A stretch of DNA of 14,935 bases from positions 1-14,935 of the forward strand of contig JAUYSA010000190.1 in NCBI GenBank assembly GCA_030696545.1. Direction: 5' to 3'. This document shows, one piece after another, positions 6,747 to 13,798 of the stretch (its first letter is position 1; each line of letters begins with the position of its first letter). Source of the stretch: Hyphomonadaceae bacterium. GTDB taxonomy: Bacteria; Pseudomonadota; Alphaproteobacteria; Caulobacterales; Hyphomonadaceae. Made by a program: the position numbers and the translations under genes. The notes below the pieces were generated by a model. That model was not told where the DNA came from. It saw only the letters and a list, made by a program, of their open reading frames with translations, and searched no databases.

Positions 6747-7178
6747 CCCGCAGTTCGCAGCTCCAAGCCCGCCAAGAGCGCAAGCTCCAAACCGGCCGCC
6801 ACCCCGCCCAAGCCGGCCATCCCTGATCCACTCGAACTGGCCCGCCTGGTCGCGCAGCAGCTCGACGACGACAAGGCCGAGAACATTCTCAACATCCCGC
6901 TCGCCGGAAAATCGCCGATGGCTGACGCCATGGTGGTCGCTTCCGGCCGCTCGGCCCGGCACGTCGCCGCGCTGGCGGACCATGTCTCTCGCAAGCTGAA
7001 GGAAGTTGGCGTTGGCACAGTGCGTGTCGAAGGCCTGCCGAATGCCGACTGGGTGCTGATCGATGCGGGCGACATCATCGTCCACATCTTCCGTCCGGAA
7101 GTGCGCGAGTTCTACAACCTCGAACGCATCTGGTCGTCAGACGCCCCGCCGACCGTCCGCGCCGCCACCGCGAACTAG
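6744..7178 (+). CDS. rsfS: Ribosome silencing factor RsfS, apparently with a CTG start
   Basis: RsfS (RsfA/Iojap family, DUF143) binds ribosomal protein L14 (uL14) on the 50S subunit and blocks subunit joining in starved cells. The domain spans about residues 30-130: LELARLVAQQLDDDKAENI, then MADAMVVASGRSARHVAALA, then WVLIDAGDIIVHIF, and the hallmark FRPEVREFYNLERIW. The first ATG in frame (6918) lies in the middle of the domain and would remove its first third. An in-frame stop at 6705-6707 limits the start, and no ATG, GTG or TTG lies between it and 6918. CTG 6744 is preceded by AGAGGA (6731-6736) at 7 bases, so I take it as the start (144 residues). The first 25 or so residues are Ala/Pro/Lys/Ser-rich. 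rlmH follows after 15 bases, as in many bacteria. The product call is secure; the start is inference. Confidence 0.88.
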   Translation: MPAVRSSKPAKSASSKPAATPPKPAIPDPLELARLVAQQLDDDKAENILNIPLAGKSPMADAMVVASGRSARHVAALADHVSRKLKEVGVGTVRVEGLPNADWVLIDAGDIIVHIFRPEVREFYNLERIWSSDAPPTVRAATAN

Positions 7179-7193
7179 ACGCGGGCGTCCAAC

Positions 7194-7652
7194 TTGCGCA
7201 TCCGTATCCTCTGCGTCGGGCGCATGAAGGACGGGCCCGAGCGCGAGCTTGTGAACGACTACCTCACGCGCGCGCAGAAGAGCGGGAAGTCGCTCGGCTA
7301 TCGCGCCGTCGAGGAAATCGAGATTCCGTCCAGCACCAAGGAAGATGAAGGCCCCCGCCTGCTCGCAAAGCATGGGCAGGGCATCCTCATCCGCCTCGAC
7401 GAACGCGGCGAGGCCTGGACCTCACAGGACCTTTCAAAACGTCTCGCCCGCTGGCGCGATGCCGGGGAAGACGCCGTCAGCTTCGTCATCGGCGGCGCCG
7501 ATGGAACATCGCCCGCCATTGCCGCCGCCGCCCGTCACACCATCAGTTTCGGCGTCCAGACATGGCCCCACCGCCTTGTCCGCGTAATGATCGCCGAGCA
7601 GGTCTATCGCGCCCTTTCGATCGAGGCCGGATCACCTTACCACCGTGAATGA
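7194..7652 (+). CDS. rlmH: 23S rRNA (pseudouridine1915-N3)-methyltransferase RlmH
   Basis: A 152-residue SPOUT methyltransferase that uses S-adenosylmethionine to methylate pseudouridine 1915 in helix 69 of 23S rRNA, acting on assembled 70S ribosomes. The family N-terminus RIRILCVGRMKDGPEREL, the SAM-knot motif FVIGGADG (residues 97-104) and the C-terminal PYHRE are all present, at full family length. The start is TTG 7194: it aligns with the usual N-terminus, and the next start (ATG at 7224) would remove the first beta strand. The ribosome site is weak (GGGCG about 8 bases ahead), as expected if translation is coupled to rsfS, whose stop is 15 bases upstream. The last four bases overlap the envC start (ATGA). 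Confidence 0.95.
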   Translation: MRIRILCVGRMKDGPERELVNDYLTRAQKSGKSLGYRAVEEIEIPSSTKEDEGPRLLAKHGQGILIRLDERGEAWTSQDLSKRLARWRDAGEDAVSFVIGGADGTSPAIAAAARHTISFGVQTWPHRLVRVMIAEQVYRALSIEAGSPYHRE

Positions 7653-8881
7653 TGCGCAGGCTGGCCCTCGCCCTCATGCTTCTGGCAACACCTGCGCTGG
7701 CTCAGTCCCGCGCGGCGCCGAAGAACTTTACCCAGGATGACCTGAAGCGCGCCGAAGCCGCCCGCGACTCCGCCGTCGCTCGCCTGCGTACGCTAGAAGC
7801 CCGCTCATCGGCCGCCGCCCGCGACCTTGGCGACATCGACGCAGACCTGATCGCCGCCGCCGAGGATTCCACTGCGCGCGAGGAGGCCGCCTACGCCGCC
7901 GAGGAACAGCTGATGATCCTCGCCGACGAAAGTCAGACCGCCAGCTCGTCCCTTTCCGCTGATCAGGCGGCGCTCGACGATCTTCTCGCCGCCCTGATGA
8001 CGTTTGGCGCCCGCCGCCCGCCAGCCCTCGCCGCCAGCCCGGAAGACAGCGCAGCCGCCGTTCGCGCCGCCATCCTGATGTCGGATGCCGCGCCCGCTCT
8101 CTCCAACCGTGCGGCGCAACTGAAATCGCAGATAGAGACGCTCAACCGTCTCGCCGCCGAAACGCGGGCGCAGCAGGCCAATCTCGCCTCCGCCACCGGC
8201 GCACTCGCCGCCCGCCGCGAGGAGATCGCCGCGCTGGCCGAAGAGAAGCGCCGCGCCTCAGCCACGCTGGATGCAGCAACAACCGCCGCCCGCGCCGAGT
8301 CGAAACGCCTCGCGGCGGAAGCCGACACCCTGCGAGACCTGCTCAACAGACTGGCGAAATCAGCTCCTGCAAAGCCGTCGGTCAAACCGTCAGGCGGCAA
8401 GACAGCCGCCAAGCCAGCTCCAGCCAAGCCAGGCGCCGCCAAACCTTCAGCAACTTCCCCCGCCAAGCCACCGGCCGCCGTAGCCGCCCGGCCACCGGCA
8501 GGCACAGCCGCCCCTCTGCAGCCTGCCGTTGGGACACGCCTTCATCGTTTCGGACAGACCGTTAGCGGCGAAAAGCAGGAGGGGCTCACGCTTTCCACGC
8601 GCCCTGCCGCGCAGGTCATCGCGCCGCTGGATGCCCGCGTGCAGTATGCGGGTGTTTTCCGCTCCTACGGGCTGATGGTCATCCTCGATGTGGGCGCCGA
8701 CGTGCTGGTGGTCGTTTCCGGCCTTGACGCGCTTTATCCCGAAGCGGGACAGTGGGTTCTGGCTGGCGAACCCATAGGCCGCATGGCTGACCGGAAGTCG
8801 CCATCTCCAGAACTTTATCTGGAAGTAAGACGTAAGGGTCAGCCTGTGGACCCTGAGAAATGGCTTCCGCCCCGAACCTGA
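7649..8881 (+). CDS. envC: EnvC-like murein hydrolase activator (degenerate LytM/M23 domain)
   Basis: A 410-residue periplasmic protein. Residues 1-18 are a signal peptide (cleavage after ALA). About 28-232 is a long Ala/Glu/Arg-rich coiled coil. About 233-292 is a Lys/Pro/Ala linker. About 296-406 is a LytM (peptidase M23) domain ending ELYLEVRRKGQPVDPEKWL, as in EnvC. The active-site His of true M23 peptidases (usually in a YAH motif) is absent: the equivalent stretch reads VVSGLDALY. Like E. coli EnvC it should not cut peptidoglycan itself but activate amidases at the septum, probably positioned through the coiled coil by FtsEX. The start ATG overlaps the rlmH stop by 4 bases, so the two are translationally coupled. 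ctpA follows 113 bases later. The family is clear; the amidase partner is inferred from E. coli. Confidence 0.88.
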   Translation: MMRRLALALMLLATPALAQSRAAPKNFTQDDLKRAEAARDSAVARLRTLEARSSAAARDLGDIDADLIAAAEDSTAREEAAYAAEEQLMILADESQTASSSLSADQAALDDLLAALMTFGARRPPALAASPEDSAAAVRAAILMSDAAPALSNRAAQLKSQIETLNRLAAETRAQQANLASATGALAARREEIAALAEEKRRASATLDAATTAARAESKRLAAEADTLRDLLNRLAKSAPAKPSVKPSGGKTAAKPAPAKPGAAKPSATSPAKPPAAVAARPPAGTAAPLQPAVGTRLHRFGQTVSGEKQEGLTLSTRPAAQVIAPLDARVQYAGVFRSYGLMVILDVGADVLVVVSGLDALYPEAGQWVLAGEPIGRMADRKSPSPELYLEVRRKGQPVDPEKWLPPRT

Positions 8882-8994
8882 AACGGGGGCTCGAAGCCTG
8901 GTTGCGACGAACGGTAGTGCGGAAAGTGCATCAACCACTCGTCAATGTGTGTTGAACTTCGCGCGGATGACGTCAGAGTAAGGGTCGGCGGGAT

Positions 8995-10368
8995 ATGTCA
9001 GAGGAACAGCGCGACATGCGTAAGTGGTTGTTGGGTCCGGTCATTGGCGCCGCTCTTGTCGGAGCGGGGCTGACATTCACGGCATTCGCCGTCACCACCA
9101 ATGGCAACGCTTCCGAAAAGCGAGCTCAGACCTTCAAACAGCTCGAACTGTTCGCCGAGATCGTCGCCAAGGCGCAAGCCAACTACGTCACCGAGTTCGA
9201 TGAGTCCGAAGCGATTGAGGCCGCGATCAACGGCATGCTCGCCTCGCTTGACCCGCACTCCAGCTACCTCGATCCCGAAGACTTCAAGGACATGCAGGCC
9301 CAGACCTCCGGCGAATACGGCGGCCTCGGCATCGAAGTCACTGCGCAGGACGGCTTCGTCAAAGTCGTCTCGCCGATGGACGGCACGCCCGCCTACCGCG
9401 CCGGCATCAAGTCCGGCGACTTCCTCACCGCGATCGACGGCAAGTCGATCGTTGGCCTGCCCTTGAACGACGCTGTGAAGCAGATGCGCGGTGACGTGAA
9501 CTCCGCAATCTCGATCACGGTCGTGCGCGAGAATGTCGAACCGTTCGACGTCAGCCTCACCCGCGAAGTCATCCGCCCCGAAGTCGTGAAGCAGAAGATG
9601 ATCGGCGATGTCGGCTATGTCCGTGTCACCACCTTCAACGAGCAGACTGTGAAAGCGCTCGACCGCGCACTCGAAGCCACCCGCAAGGGTCCGCTGAAAG
9701 GCCTCGTGCTCGACCTGCGCGACAACCCCGGCGGCCTGCTTGAAGCATCGATCGAAGTGACGTCGCGCTTCGTCAATGGCGGCGAGGTGGTCTCCACGCG
9801 CGGCCGTCACGACACCGACTCGAAGCGCTACAACGCCGTGCGCGCCAACCGCTACCCGAACGTTCCGATCGTGGTGCTGGTCAATGGCGGCTCGGCCTCC
9901 GCCGCCGAGATCGTCGCCGGCGCCCTCAAGGACCGCGAACGCGCCGTTATCATGGGCGTGACTTCGTTCGGCAAGGGTTCGGTGCAGACCGTCCTGCCGC
10001 TCGGACCCAACAAGGGGGCGATGCGCCTGACCACCTCGCGCTATTACACGCCGTCGGGCAAATCGATCCAAGGCTCCGGCATCGAACCGGACGTTGAGGT
10101 CGCTCAGGTCCGCCTGTCCGAGAAGGATATCGCCGACCTCAAGACACGCGCTGCCCGCTACAGCGAGTCCGCCCTGCCTCATGCTCTCGAAAACGATCAG
10201 GGCGCCGAGCGCAAGCCGCCGCACGTTCCCGCCGACATGCCGCCGGCCGAGTACAAGGGCGAAGACTACCAGCTCGACCAGGCTGTCGCTCTCATCCAGG
10301 CCGGCAAGGCCGTACCGGAGCCGCAGACCACCGCAGCGGCTCCGGCGCCCGCCCCAGTCACGCCGTAA
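8995..10368 (+). CDS. ctpA: C-terminal processing peptidase CtpA (S41 family)
   Basis: A 457-residue periplasmic, membrane-anchored serine protease that trims or degrades proteins from their C-termini. Order: N-terminal membrane anchor or signal (residues 11-33); N-terminal region with SLDPHSSYLDPEDF (84-97); PDZ domain about 105-185 (GGLGIEV at 109-115, then AGIKSGDFLTAIDG); S41 catalytic core about 200-365. The catalytic Ser302 is in GGSASAAEIVAGAL and the Lys327/Gln331 pair is in SFGKGSVQT; the Ser-Lys distance of 25 matches E. coli Prc. After about 395 there is an acidic then Ala/Pro-rich tail. ATG 8995 has GGCGGG close before it; ATG 9016 (Met8) has GAGGA ten bases ahead and is a credible alternative that gives a neater signal (MRKWLLGPVIGAAL). 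A strong terminator follows at 10391. Confidence 0.95.
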   Translation: MSEEQRDMRKWLLGPVIGAALVGAGLTFTAFAVTTNGNASEKRAQTFKQLELFAEIVAKAQANYVTEFDESEAIEAAINGMLASLDPHSSYLDPEDFKDMQAQTSGEYGGLGIEVTAQDGFVKVVSPMDGTPAYRAGIKSGDFLTAIDGKSIVGLPLNDAVKQMRGDVNSAISITVVRENVEPFDVSLTREVIRPEVVKQKMIGDVGYVRVTTFNEQTVKALDRALEATRKGPLKGLVLDLRDNPGGLLEASIEVTSRFVNGGEVVSTRGRHDTDSKRYNAVRANRYPNVPIVVLVNGGSASAAEIVAGALKDRERAVIMGVTSFGKGSVQTVLPLGPNKGAMRLTTSRYYTPSGKSIQGSGIEPDVEVAQVRLSEKDIADLKTRAARYSESALPHALENDQGAERKPPHVPADMPPAEYKGEDYQLDQAVALIQAGKAVPEPQTTAAAPAPAPVTP

Positions 10369-10390
10369 GGCCGGCAGGTCCAGAAGTTCG

Positions 10391-10424
10391 AAAGGCCCGG
10401 CCACAGCCGGGCCTTTTGCTTTTG
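10391..10424 (+). terminator. Rho-independent terminator after ctpA
   Basis: Perfect 11-bp stem AAAGGCCCGGC / GCCGGGCCTTT around a CACA loop, continuing as TGCTTTT. It starts 23 bases after the ctpA stop. This is the clearest intrinsic terminator in the window and implies that the yibQ-rppH pair has its own promoter. Confidence 0.9.
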
Positions 10425-10511
10425 GGCTCAGAGGCCCATCGAAATCTTGCCTTACAACTGGAATTCCCCAACGTTTCCAGCTGCGTTCCGGGCCAAACCG
10501 CCGCAGCCGCG

Positions 10512-10527
10512 TTACCGCGTTCTTAAC
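10512..10527 (+). promoter_or_regulatory. CtrA-box-like motif upstream of the yibQ-family gene
   Basis: TTAC-N7-TTAAC, one base away from the CtrA full-site consensus TTAA-N7-TTAAC known from Caulobacter. It lies 52 bases before the start codon and after the ctpA terminator, a reasonable place for a promoter. A single near-match to a short AT-rich motif in GC-rich DNA is suggestive only. Confidence 0.3.
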
Positions 10528-10579
10528 GATAGAGGGCCAAGACTCTGCCGTTCGGGCCGGGGTGTATGTGAGGATCTGC

Positions 10580-11746
10580 ATGTCTGCGTCACGAACTGCC
10601 GATGGGTCGGTTCTGCGCACTGGTCTCAGCCAGTTCGCACTGAGCATCGCCGCCTTCGGAACACTTGCTGCTGGCGCTGTCGGCGCGGCGTTCTTCTTCG
10701 GCGATGATGATGCGGGCGGACCGCGCATCGAGCTCGCCCTCTATTCCGAACAGAATGGCCCGCCGCCGCTTTTGAAAAACCGCTCTTCGCTCGAAGCGCT
10801 CGACGCGCATGCGGACGGCGAACCCAGCCTCGGTGTCGAATACGGCGACGCCCTGCCTGAAGACGGCGGCGATGGCGGCGCGGTCATGACCGTCACCGAG
10901 ATTTCGACCAACGCCGTCAACGCGCCGACCGCCCTGGCCCGCGCGCCAATCTCTGGCTATTTCGAACGCACTGCCGCTGGCGACCTGCCGAAGACTGGCC
11001 CTGATGGCCGCACGCCTGCCGAAGCCTATGCCCGCCCCTTCGCAGCCACGCCCGGGATGCCACGCATCTCGTTGATCGTCGGTGGCCTCGGCATGACGCA
11101 GAAACACACGCTGGCCGCCATCAACGAATTGCCGCCGGAAGTCACGCTGTCCTTCGTGCCCTACGCCAACGACCTGCAGGGCTGGATCAACCGCGCCCGC
11201 GCCGCCGGCCACGAAGTCCTGCTCGAACTGCCGATGGAAGCCTACGACTATCCGAACGTCGATTCCGGCCCGCAGACGCTGCTGACCAGCGCCAAGCCGG
11301 AAGAGAACCTGCGCCGTCTCAACATCCTGATGGGCAAGGCCACCGGCTATTTCGGCGTCACCAACTATCAGGGCGCCCGCTTCGCAACAGACGCCGCTGC
11401 AGCCACGCCTGTCATGAAGGCGCTCAAGGATCGCGGCCTGCTCTTCCTGCACGATGGCGCCGCCGCGCGCTCCGTCCTGCCGCAAGCCGCCAACCAGACC
11501 GGCCTCGACTTCACCGTCGCTGACCGCATCGTCGATGCCGAACTCTCGGCCGATGCGATCGACCGCGAACTCCTCGCCCTCGAAGCGCTCGCCATCCAGA
11601 ACGGCAAGGCGATCGGCGTTGGCTTCGCCTACCCCGTCACGATCGAGCAGTTCCGCATCTGGGCGGAAGGCCTGAAAGCCAAGGGCTATCAGCTCGCACC
11701 CGCTTCTGCCTCGGCTGGCGTCGAAACGCGGGCAGCGAAGCCGTGA
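10580..11746 (+). CDS. Divergent polysaccharide deacetylase family protein (YibQ/DUF610)
   Basis: A 388-residue protein with an N-terminal membrane anchor (about 17-40), a low-complexity Asp/Gly/Ala spacer to about 155, and the divergent polysaccharide deacetylase domain at about 160-375. Family landmarks: ISLIVGGLGM (163-172), LPPEVTLSFVPYA (184-196), AGHEVLLELPMEA (209-221) and GYFGVTNYQGARF (256-268). Residues that would bind metal in true deacetylases look replaced: VGGLG where relatives read IDDLG, and NYQG where relatives read NHMG. So catalysis is doubtful and a binding or structural envelope role is possible. The start ATG has GAGGA five bases ahead (10570-10574); the open frame upstream covers the end of ctpA and its terminator and is not part of the gene. 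rppH overlaps its end by 4 bases (GTGA). Location after envC and ctpA fits a cell-envelope role. Confidence 0.85.
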   Translation: MSASRTADGSVLRTGLSQFALSIAAFGTLAAGAVGAAFFFGDDDAGGPRIELALYSEQNGPPPLLKNRSSLEALDAHADGEPSLGVEYGDALPEDGGDGGAVMTVTEISTNAVNAPTALARAPISGYFERTAAGDLPKTGPDGRTPAEAYARPFAATPGMPRISLIVGGLGMTQKHTLAAINELPPEVTLSFVPYANDLQGWINRARAAGHEVLLELPMEAYDYPNVDSGPQTLLTSAKPEENLRRLNILMGKATGYFGVTNYQGARFATDAAAATPVMKALKDRGLLFLHDGAAARSVLPQAANQTGLDFTVADRIVDAELSADAIDRELLALEALAIQNGKAIGVGFAYPVTIEQFRIWAEGLKAKGYQLAPASASAGVETRAAKP

Positions 11747-12282
11747 CCTACGACGCCCACCCCGAACAGGGCGGGCGCGATCCTTCGCTCTATCGGCCCA
11801 ATGTCGGCCTCGCCATCTTCTCGAAGAAGGGCCACCTCTGGCTCGGTCGCCGCGCGGGCGTGCGCAAGGACGATGCGCGCTATGCCTGGCAGATGCCGCA
11901 AGGCGGGATCGACCGCGGCGAGACACCCGCCATCGCAGCCCTGCGCGAACTGGGCGAGGAAACCGGCATCAGCACGAAGCATGTCGAACTGCTCGAAGAG
12001 CTGGAGCCGTGGCTCTACTACGACTTCCCGCCGGCCCTGAAAGCCAAGCTTACCGGCCCCTATTTCGGCCAGCGCCAGAAATGGTTCGCCTACCGCTTCA
12101 CCGGCTCCGACACTGATTTCCGCCTGGACGACCACACGCCCGAATTCGACGCCTGGAAATGGGCCAAGCTCGAAGAAGCGCCAGGACTCGTCATCCCGTT
12201 CAAGGCAGCGGTGTATTCCGAGGTGGTGAAGCGCTTCGCGAAGTGGGCTGAACCGCTGCCAGCAAATCCGCCCTCATCCTGA
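11743..12282 (+). CDS. rppH: RNA pyrophosphohydrolase RppH (Nudix)
   Basis: A 179-residue cytoplasmic Nudix hydrolase that removes pyrophosphate from the 5' end of mRNAs, which opens them to RNase E decay. Hallmarks: YRPNVGLAIF (17-26), WQMPQGGIDRGE (49-60), and the full Nudix box from Gly54 to Ile76 with R68-E69 and E72-E73 as metal ligands, then the family's FGQRQKWFAYRF and PEFDAWKWAKLEE. The length is usual for alphaproteobacterial RppH/IalA proteins. The start is GTG 11743, overlapping the stop of the preceding gene, so translation is probably coupled. The last codons (encoding PPSS) and the stop lie in the left arm of a palindromic repeat, so the extreme C-terminus may be repeat-derived. 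Confidence 0.95.
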   Translation: MTYDAHPEQGGRDPSLYRPNVGLAIFSKKGHLWLGRRAGVRKDDARYAWQMPQGGIDRGETPAIAALRELGEETGISTKHVELLEELEPWLYYDFPPALKAKLTGPYFGQRQKWFAYRFTGSDTDFRLDDHTPEFDAWKWAKLEEAPGLVIPFKAAVYSEVVKRFAKWAEPLPANPPSS

Positions 12283-12318
12283 GTATCACGCGAAGCGTGC
12301 GTCCGTCGAAGGACGAGG
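12272..12318. repeat. Palindromic intergenic repeat element overlapping the rppH stop
   Basis: Outer arms CCTCATCCT (12272-12280) and AGGACGAGG (12310-12318) pair with one mismatch, which is G·U in the minus-strand RNA. Inside is a perfect small hairpin CACGC-GAA-GCGTG (12287-12299). The words CCTCATCCTGAG, GCGAAGCG and TCGAAGGACGAGG are typical of short palindromic repeats scattered between genes in many alphaproteobacteria. Only one copy is in this window, so the repeat status rests on resemblance. It sits between convergent rppH and atpC and may also work as a 3'-end structure for both. Confidence 0.55.
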
Positions 12319-12343
12319 ACGTGCTTCCCGAAATCGGAAAAGT

Positions 12344-12760
12344 CTAGTGCGCCGCGCCAGCGCCGCTGACAGCCGCGCGCAGCGCTTCCAGATACGCCAG
12401 ACGCTCCGACGCGCGCTTGCGGCGCACGTCATCGCCCGGATCATTCGCGTCGGATTTCACCTTCGCGATTTCCGCATCGAGCGACGCCATATCCACATCA
12501 GAAAGCCGCACGGCTTCTTCGGCGAGAATGGTCAGGCCAGCCGGCGTCACGTCAGCAAAGCCGCCGCGCACGAACACCGGGGTCACGCCGGAAGCTTCAT
12601 GGATGCGCACAACGCCCGGCTTCAGCACGGTCATGAACGGAGCGTGTTTCGGCAGCACGCCGAACTCGCCCTCGACGCCCGGAGCATCGACCTGGTTCAC
12701 TTCGCCCGAGAACAGCTCGCGCGTCGGCGAAACCAGCGAGAAATTGAGCGTGTCGGCCAT
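12344..12760 (-). CDS. atpC: ATP synthase F1 epsilon subunit
   Basis: A 138-residue epsilon subunit of F1Fo ATP synthase, part of the central stalk and a brake on ATP hydrolysis. The N-terminal beta-sandwich (about 1-85) shows LNFSLVSPTRELFSGEV, VDAPGVEGEFGVLPKHAPFM and FADVTPAGLTILAEEA. A C-terminal two-helix domain follows (about 90-133, Asp/Lys/Arg-rich). The start ATG has GAGGA 8 bases ahead. It is unusual in standing alone: atpC normally ends the atpHAGDC operon, but here the upstream same-strand neighbour is a metallophosphoesterase whose stop is 65 bases away. It converges with rppH. The remaining F1 genes are not in this window. Confidence 0.95.
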   Translation of the reverse strand: MADTLNFSLVSPTRELFSGEVNQVDAPGVEGEFGVLPKHAPFMTVLKPGVVRIHEASGVTPVFVRGGFADVTPAGLTILAEEAVRLSDVDMASLDAEIAKVKSDANDPGDDVRRKRASERLAYLEALRAAVSGAGAAH

Positions 12761-12812
12761 AGGACAAATCCTCTATCGCGCGCCGGTCTATCAGGCCTGA
12801 AACCCCTGTAAA

Positions 12813-12835
12813 GGCGGCTAATTGGCTAATCCGCC
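12813..12835 (-). terminator. Weak hairpin at the metallophosphoesterase stop codon
   Basis: GGCGG and CCGCC (12831-12835 and 12813-12817 on the minus strand) form a 5-bp GC stem around 13 bases, followed by TTTA on the minus strand. The stop codon lies in the loop. It may partly end the upstream transcript before atpC. Confidence 0.3.
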
Positions 12836-13776
12836 CGCAATGTAACCACCGCAATTTCAGGCGGCTGGTTGAACCTGACCGGCATGATCGACACGCCCAC
12901 CCCGCCACTGACGTAAAGCCGCCCCTGCCCCTTGCTGTAGAGCCCGCACGGCCACTTTTCAGACCCCGGCGAGGCATGCATCAGCCGCCCGAAAAACGGC
13001 AGGTTCACCTGCCCGCAATGGCTGTGCCCGGCAAAAGTGATCGCCACCCGGTCCGGCGCTGTCGCGAACGCGTCCGGCCAGTGGGACATCACGATCACCG
13101 GATCATCTCCCTCCAGCCCATCCAGCGTCGCGCCATAGGAAGGCTTCGCCCGCAGGGATTCATAATCCGCCAGTCCGCCCAGCCAGAACGCACCACCCGG
13201 ACGCTCGATGCGCGCCCGCGCATTCTCCAGCACGCGAATACCCGCCGCCTGCAATCCCTTCTCGATCGCCTCGCCATCATACCACCAGTCATGATTGCCC
13301 AGCACTGACCAGACGCCCAGCGGCGCCCGAAGCTTCGCCAGAGGCGGCAGCGTCTCCATCACCGCCGCCCGCTCATCCGCGCTGCGTTCCGCCGCTGGCA
13401 CATGGCCGGGCGCGTAATCGCCCAGCAGCAGCACGATATCCGGCCGCTCGGCATTCAGTTCGTCGATGATCGACTCCAGCCGCGCGAGACTCATATGTGC
13501 GCCCGCGCCATGAACATCGGTCAGCACACCCACGCGCAGCGGTTCGCCCGTCCACATCGGGCTCACCACCTCGACGCGTCGCACTACCAGCGTCTCCGGC
13601 TCCCACAGGAAAGCGCGGATACCGAGCCCCCACGCCGCCGTCACCAGCACAATCGCGGTCCACCCCAGCCAGCCTGGCCCGCGCCCGGCTTTCACGCCAC
13701 GCCACAACCCGAACAGAATTGCCAGCGGCCAGAGCACGGCTCCGGTCCAGGCGAGGATCATGATGAGGTTTCCCAT
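12826..13776 (-). CDS. Membrane-anchored metallophosphoesterase (YaeI/YkuE type)
   Basis: A 316-residue protein with two N-terminal membrane helices (about 3-24 and 37-57) and a calcineurin-like phosphoesterase domain (about 80-312). All five metal-site blocks are present: DVHG (Asp87, His89), GDY (Asp120), GNHD (Asn161-His162-Asp163), SHWPD (His232) and GHSHCGQ (His251, His253). This matches the YaeI/YkuE group of two-metal phosphodiesterases; some members act on lipid-A-type sugar lipids, but the substrate here is not evident. The two helices put the domain at the membrane. The start ATG has a modest GGACGG ahead. It lies 22 bases after a secreted protein gene on the same strand, so the two are probably co-transcribed. 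Confidence 0.92.
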   Translation of the reverse strand: MGNLIMILAWTGAVLWPLAILFGLWRGVKAGRGPGWLGWTAIVLVTAAWGLGIRAFLWEPETLVVRRVEVVSPMWTGEPLRVGVLTDVHGAGAHMSLARLESIIDELNAERPDIVLLLGDYAPGHVPAAERSADERAAVMETLPPLAKLRAPLGVWSVLGNHDWWYDGEAIEKGLQAAGIRVLENARARIERPGGAFWLGGLADYESLRAKPSYGATLDGLEGDDPVIVMSHWPDAFATAPDRVAITFAGHSHCGQVNLPFFGRLMHASPGSEKWPCGLYSKGQGRLYVSGGVGVSIMPVRFNQPPEIAVVTLRAD

Positions 13777-13798
13777 GCGCCGTCCGCGCGCCTGCCTG

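Noticed and set aside
6615..7085. 156-codon minus-strand open frame over rsfS
   Set aside because: Antisense to the conserved RsfS domain and low-complexity in sequence.
8882..8994. Search for a terminator or promoter between envC and ctpA
   Set aside because: No stem with a T-run and no convincing -35/-10 pair was seen; ctpA may be read from upstream or have a promoter I cannot recognise.
10094..10579. In-frame extension upstream of the yibQ-family start
   Set aside because: It runs through the out-of-frame end of ctpA and the ctpA terminator; ATG 10580 has its own GAGGA ribosome site and fits a membrane-anchor N-terminus.
8998..10728. 576-codon minus-strand open frame
   Set aside because: It lies antisense to ctpA and crosses its terminator. 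The peptide is Asp/Gly/Val-rich and low-complexity, typical of the mirror frame of a GC-rich gene; ctpA has an intact active site.
10589..11926. 445-codon minus-strand open frame
   Set aside because: Mirror frame of the yibQ-family gene and rppH; Arg/Gly/Ala-rich with no family motif.
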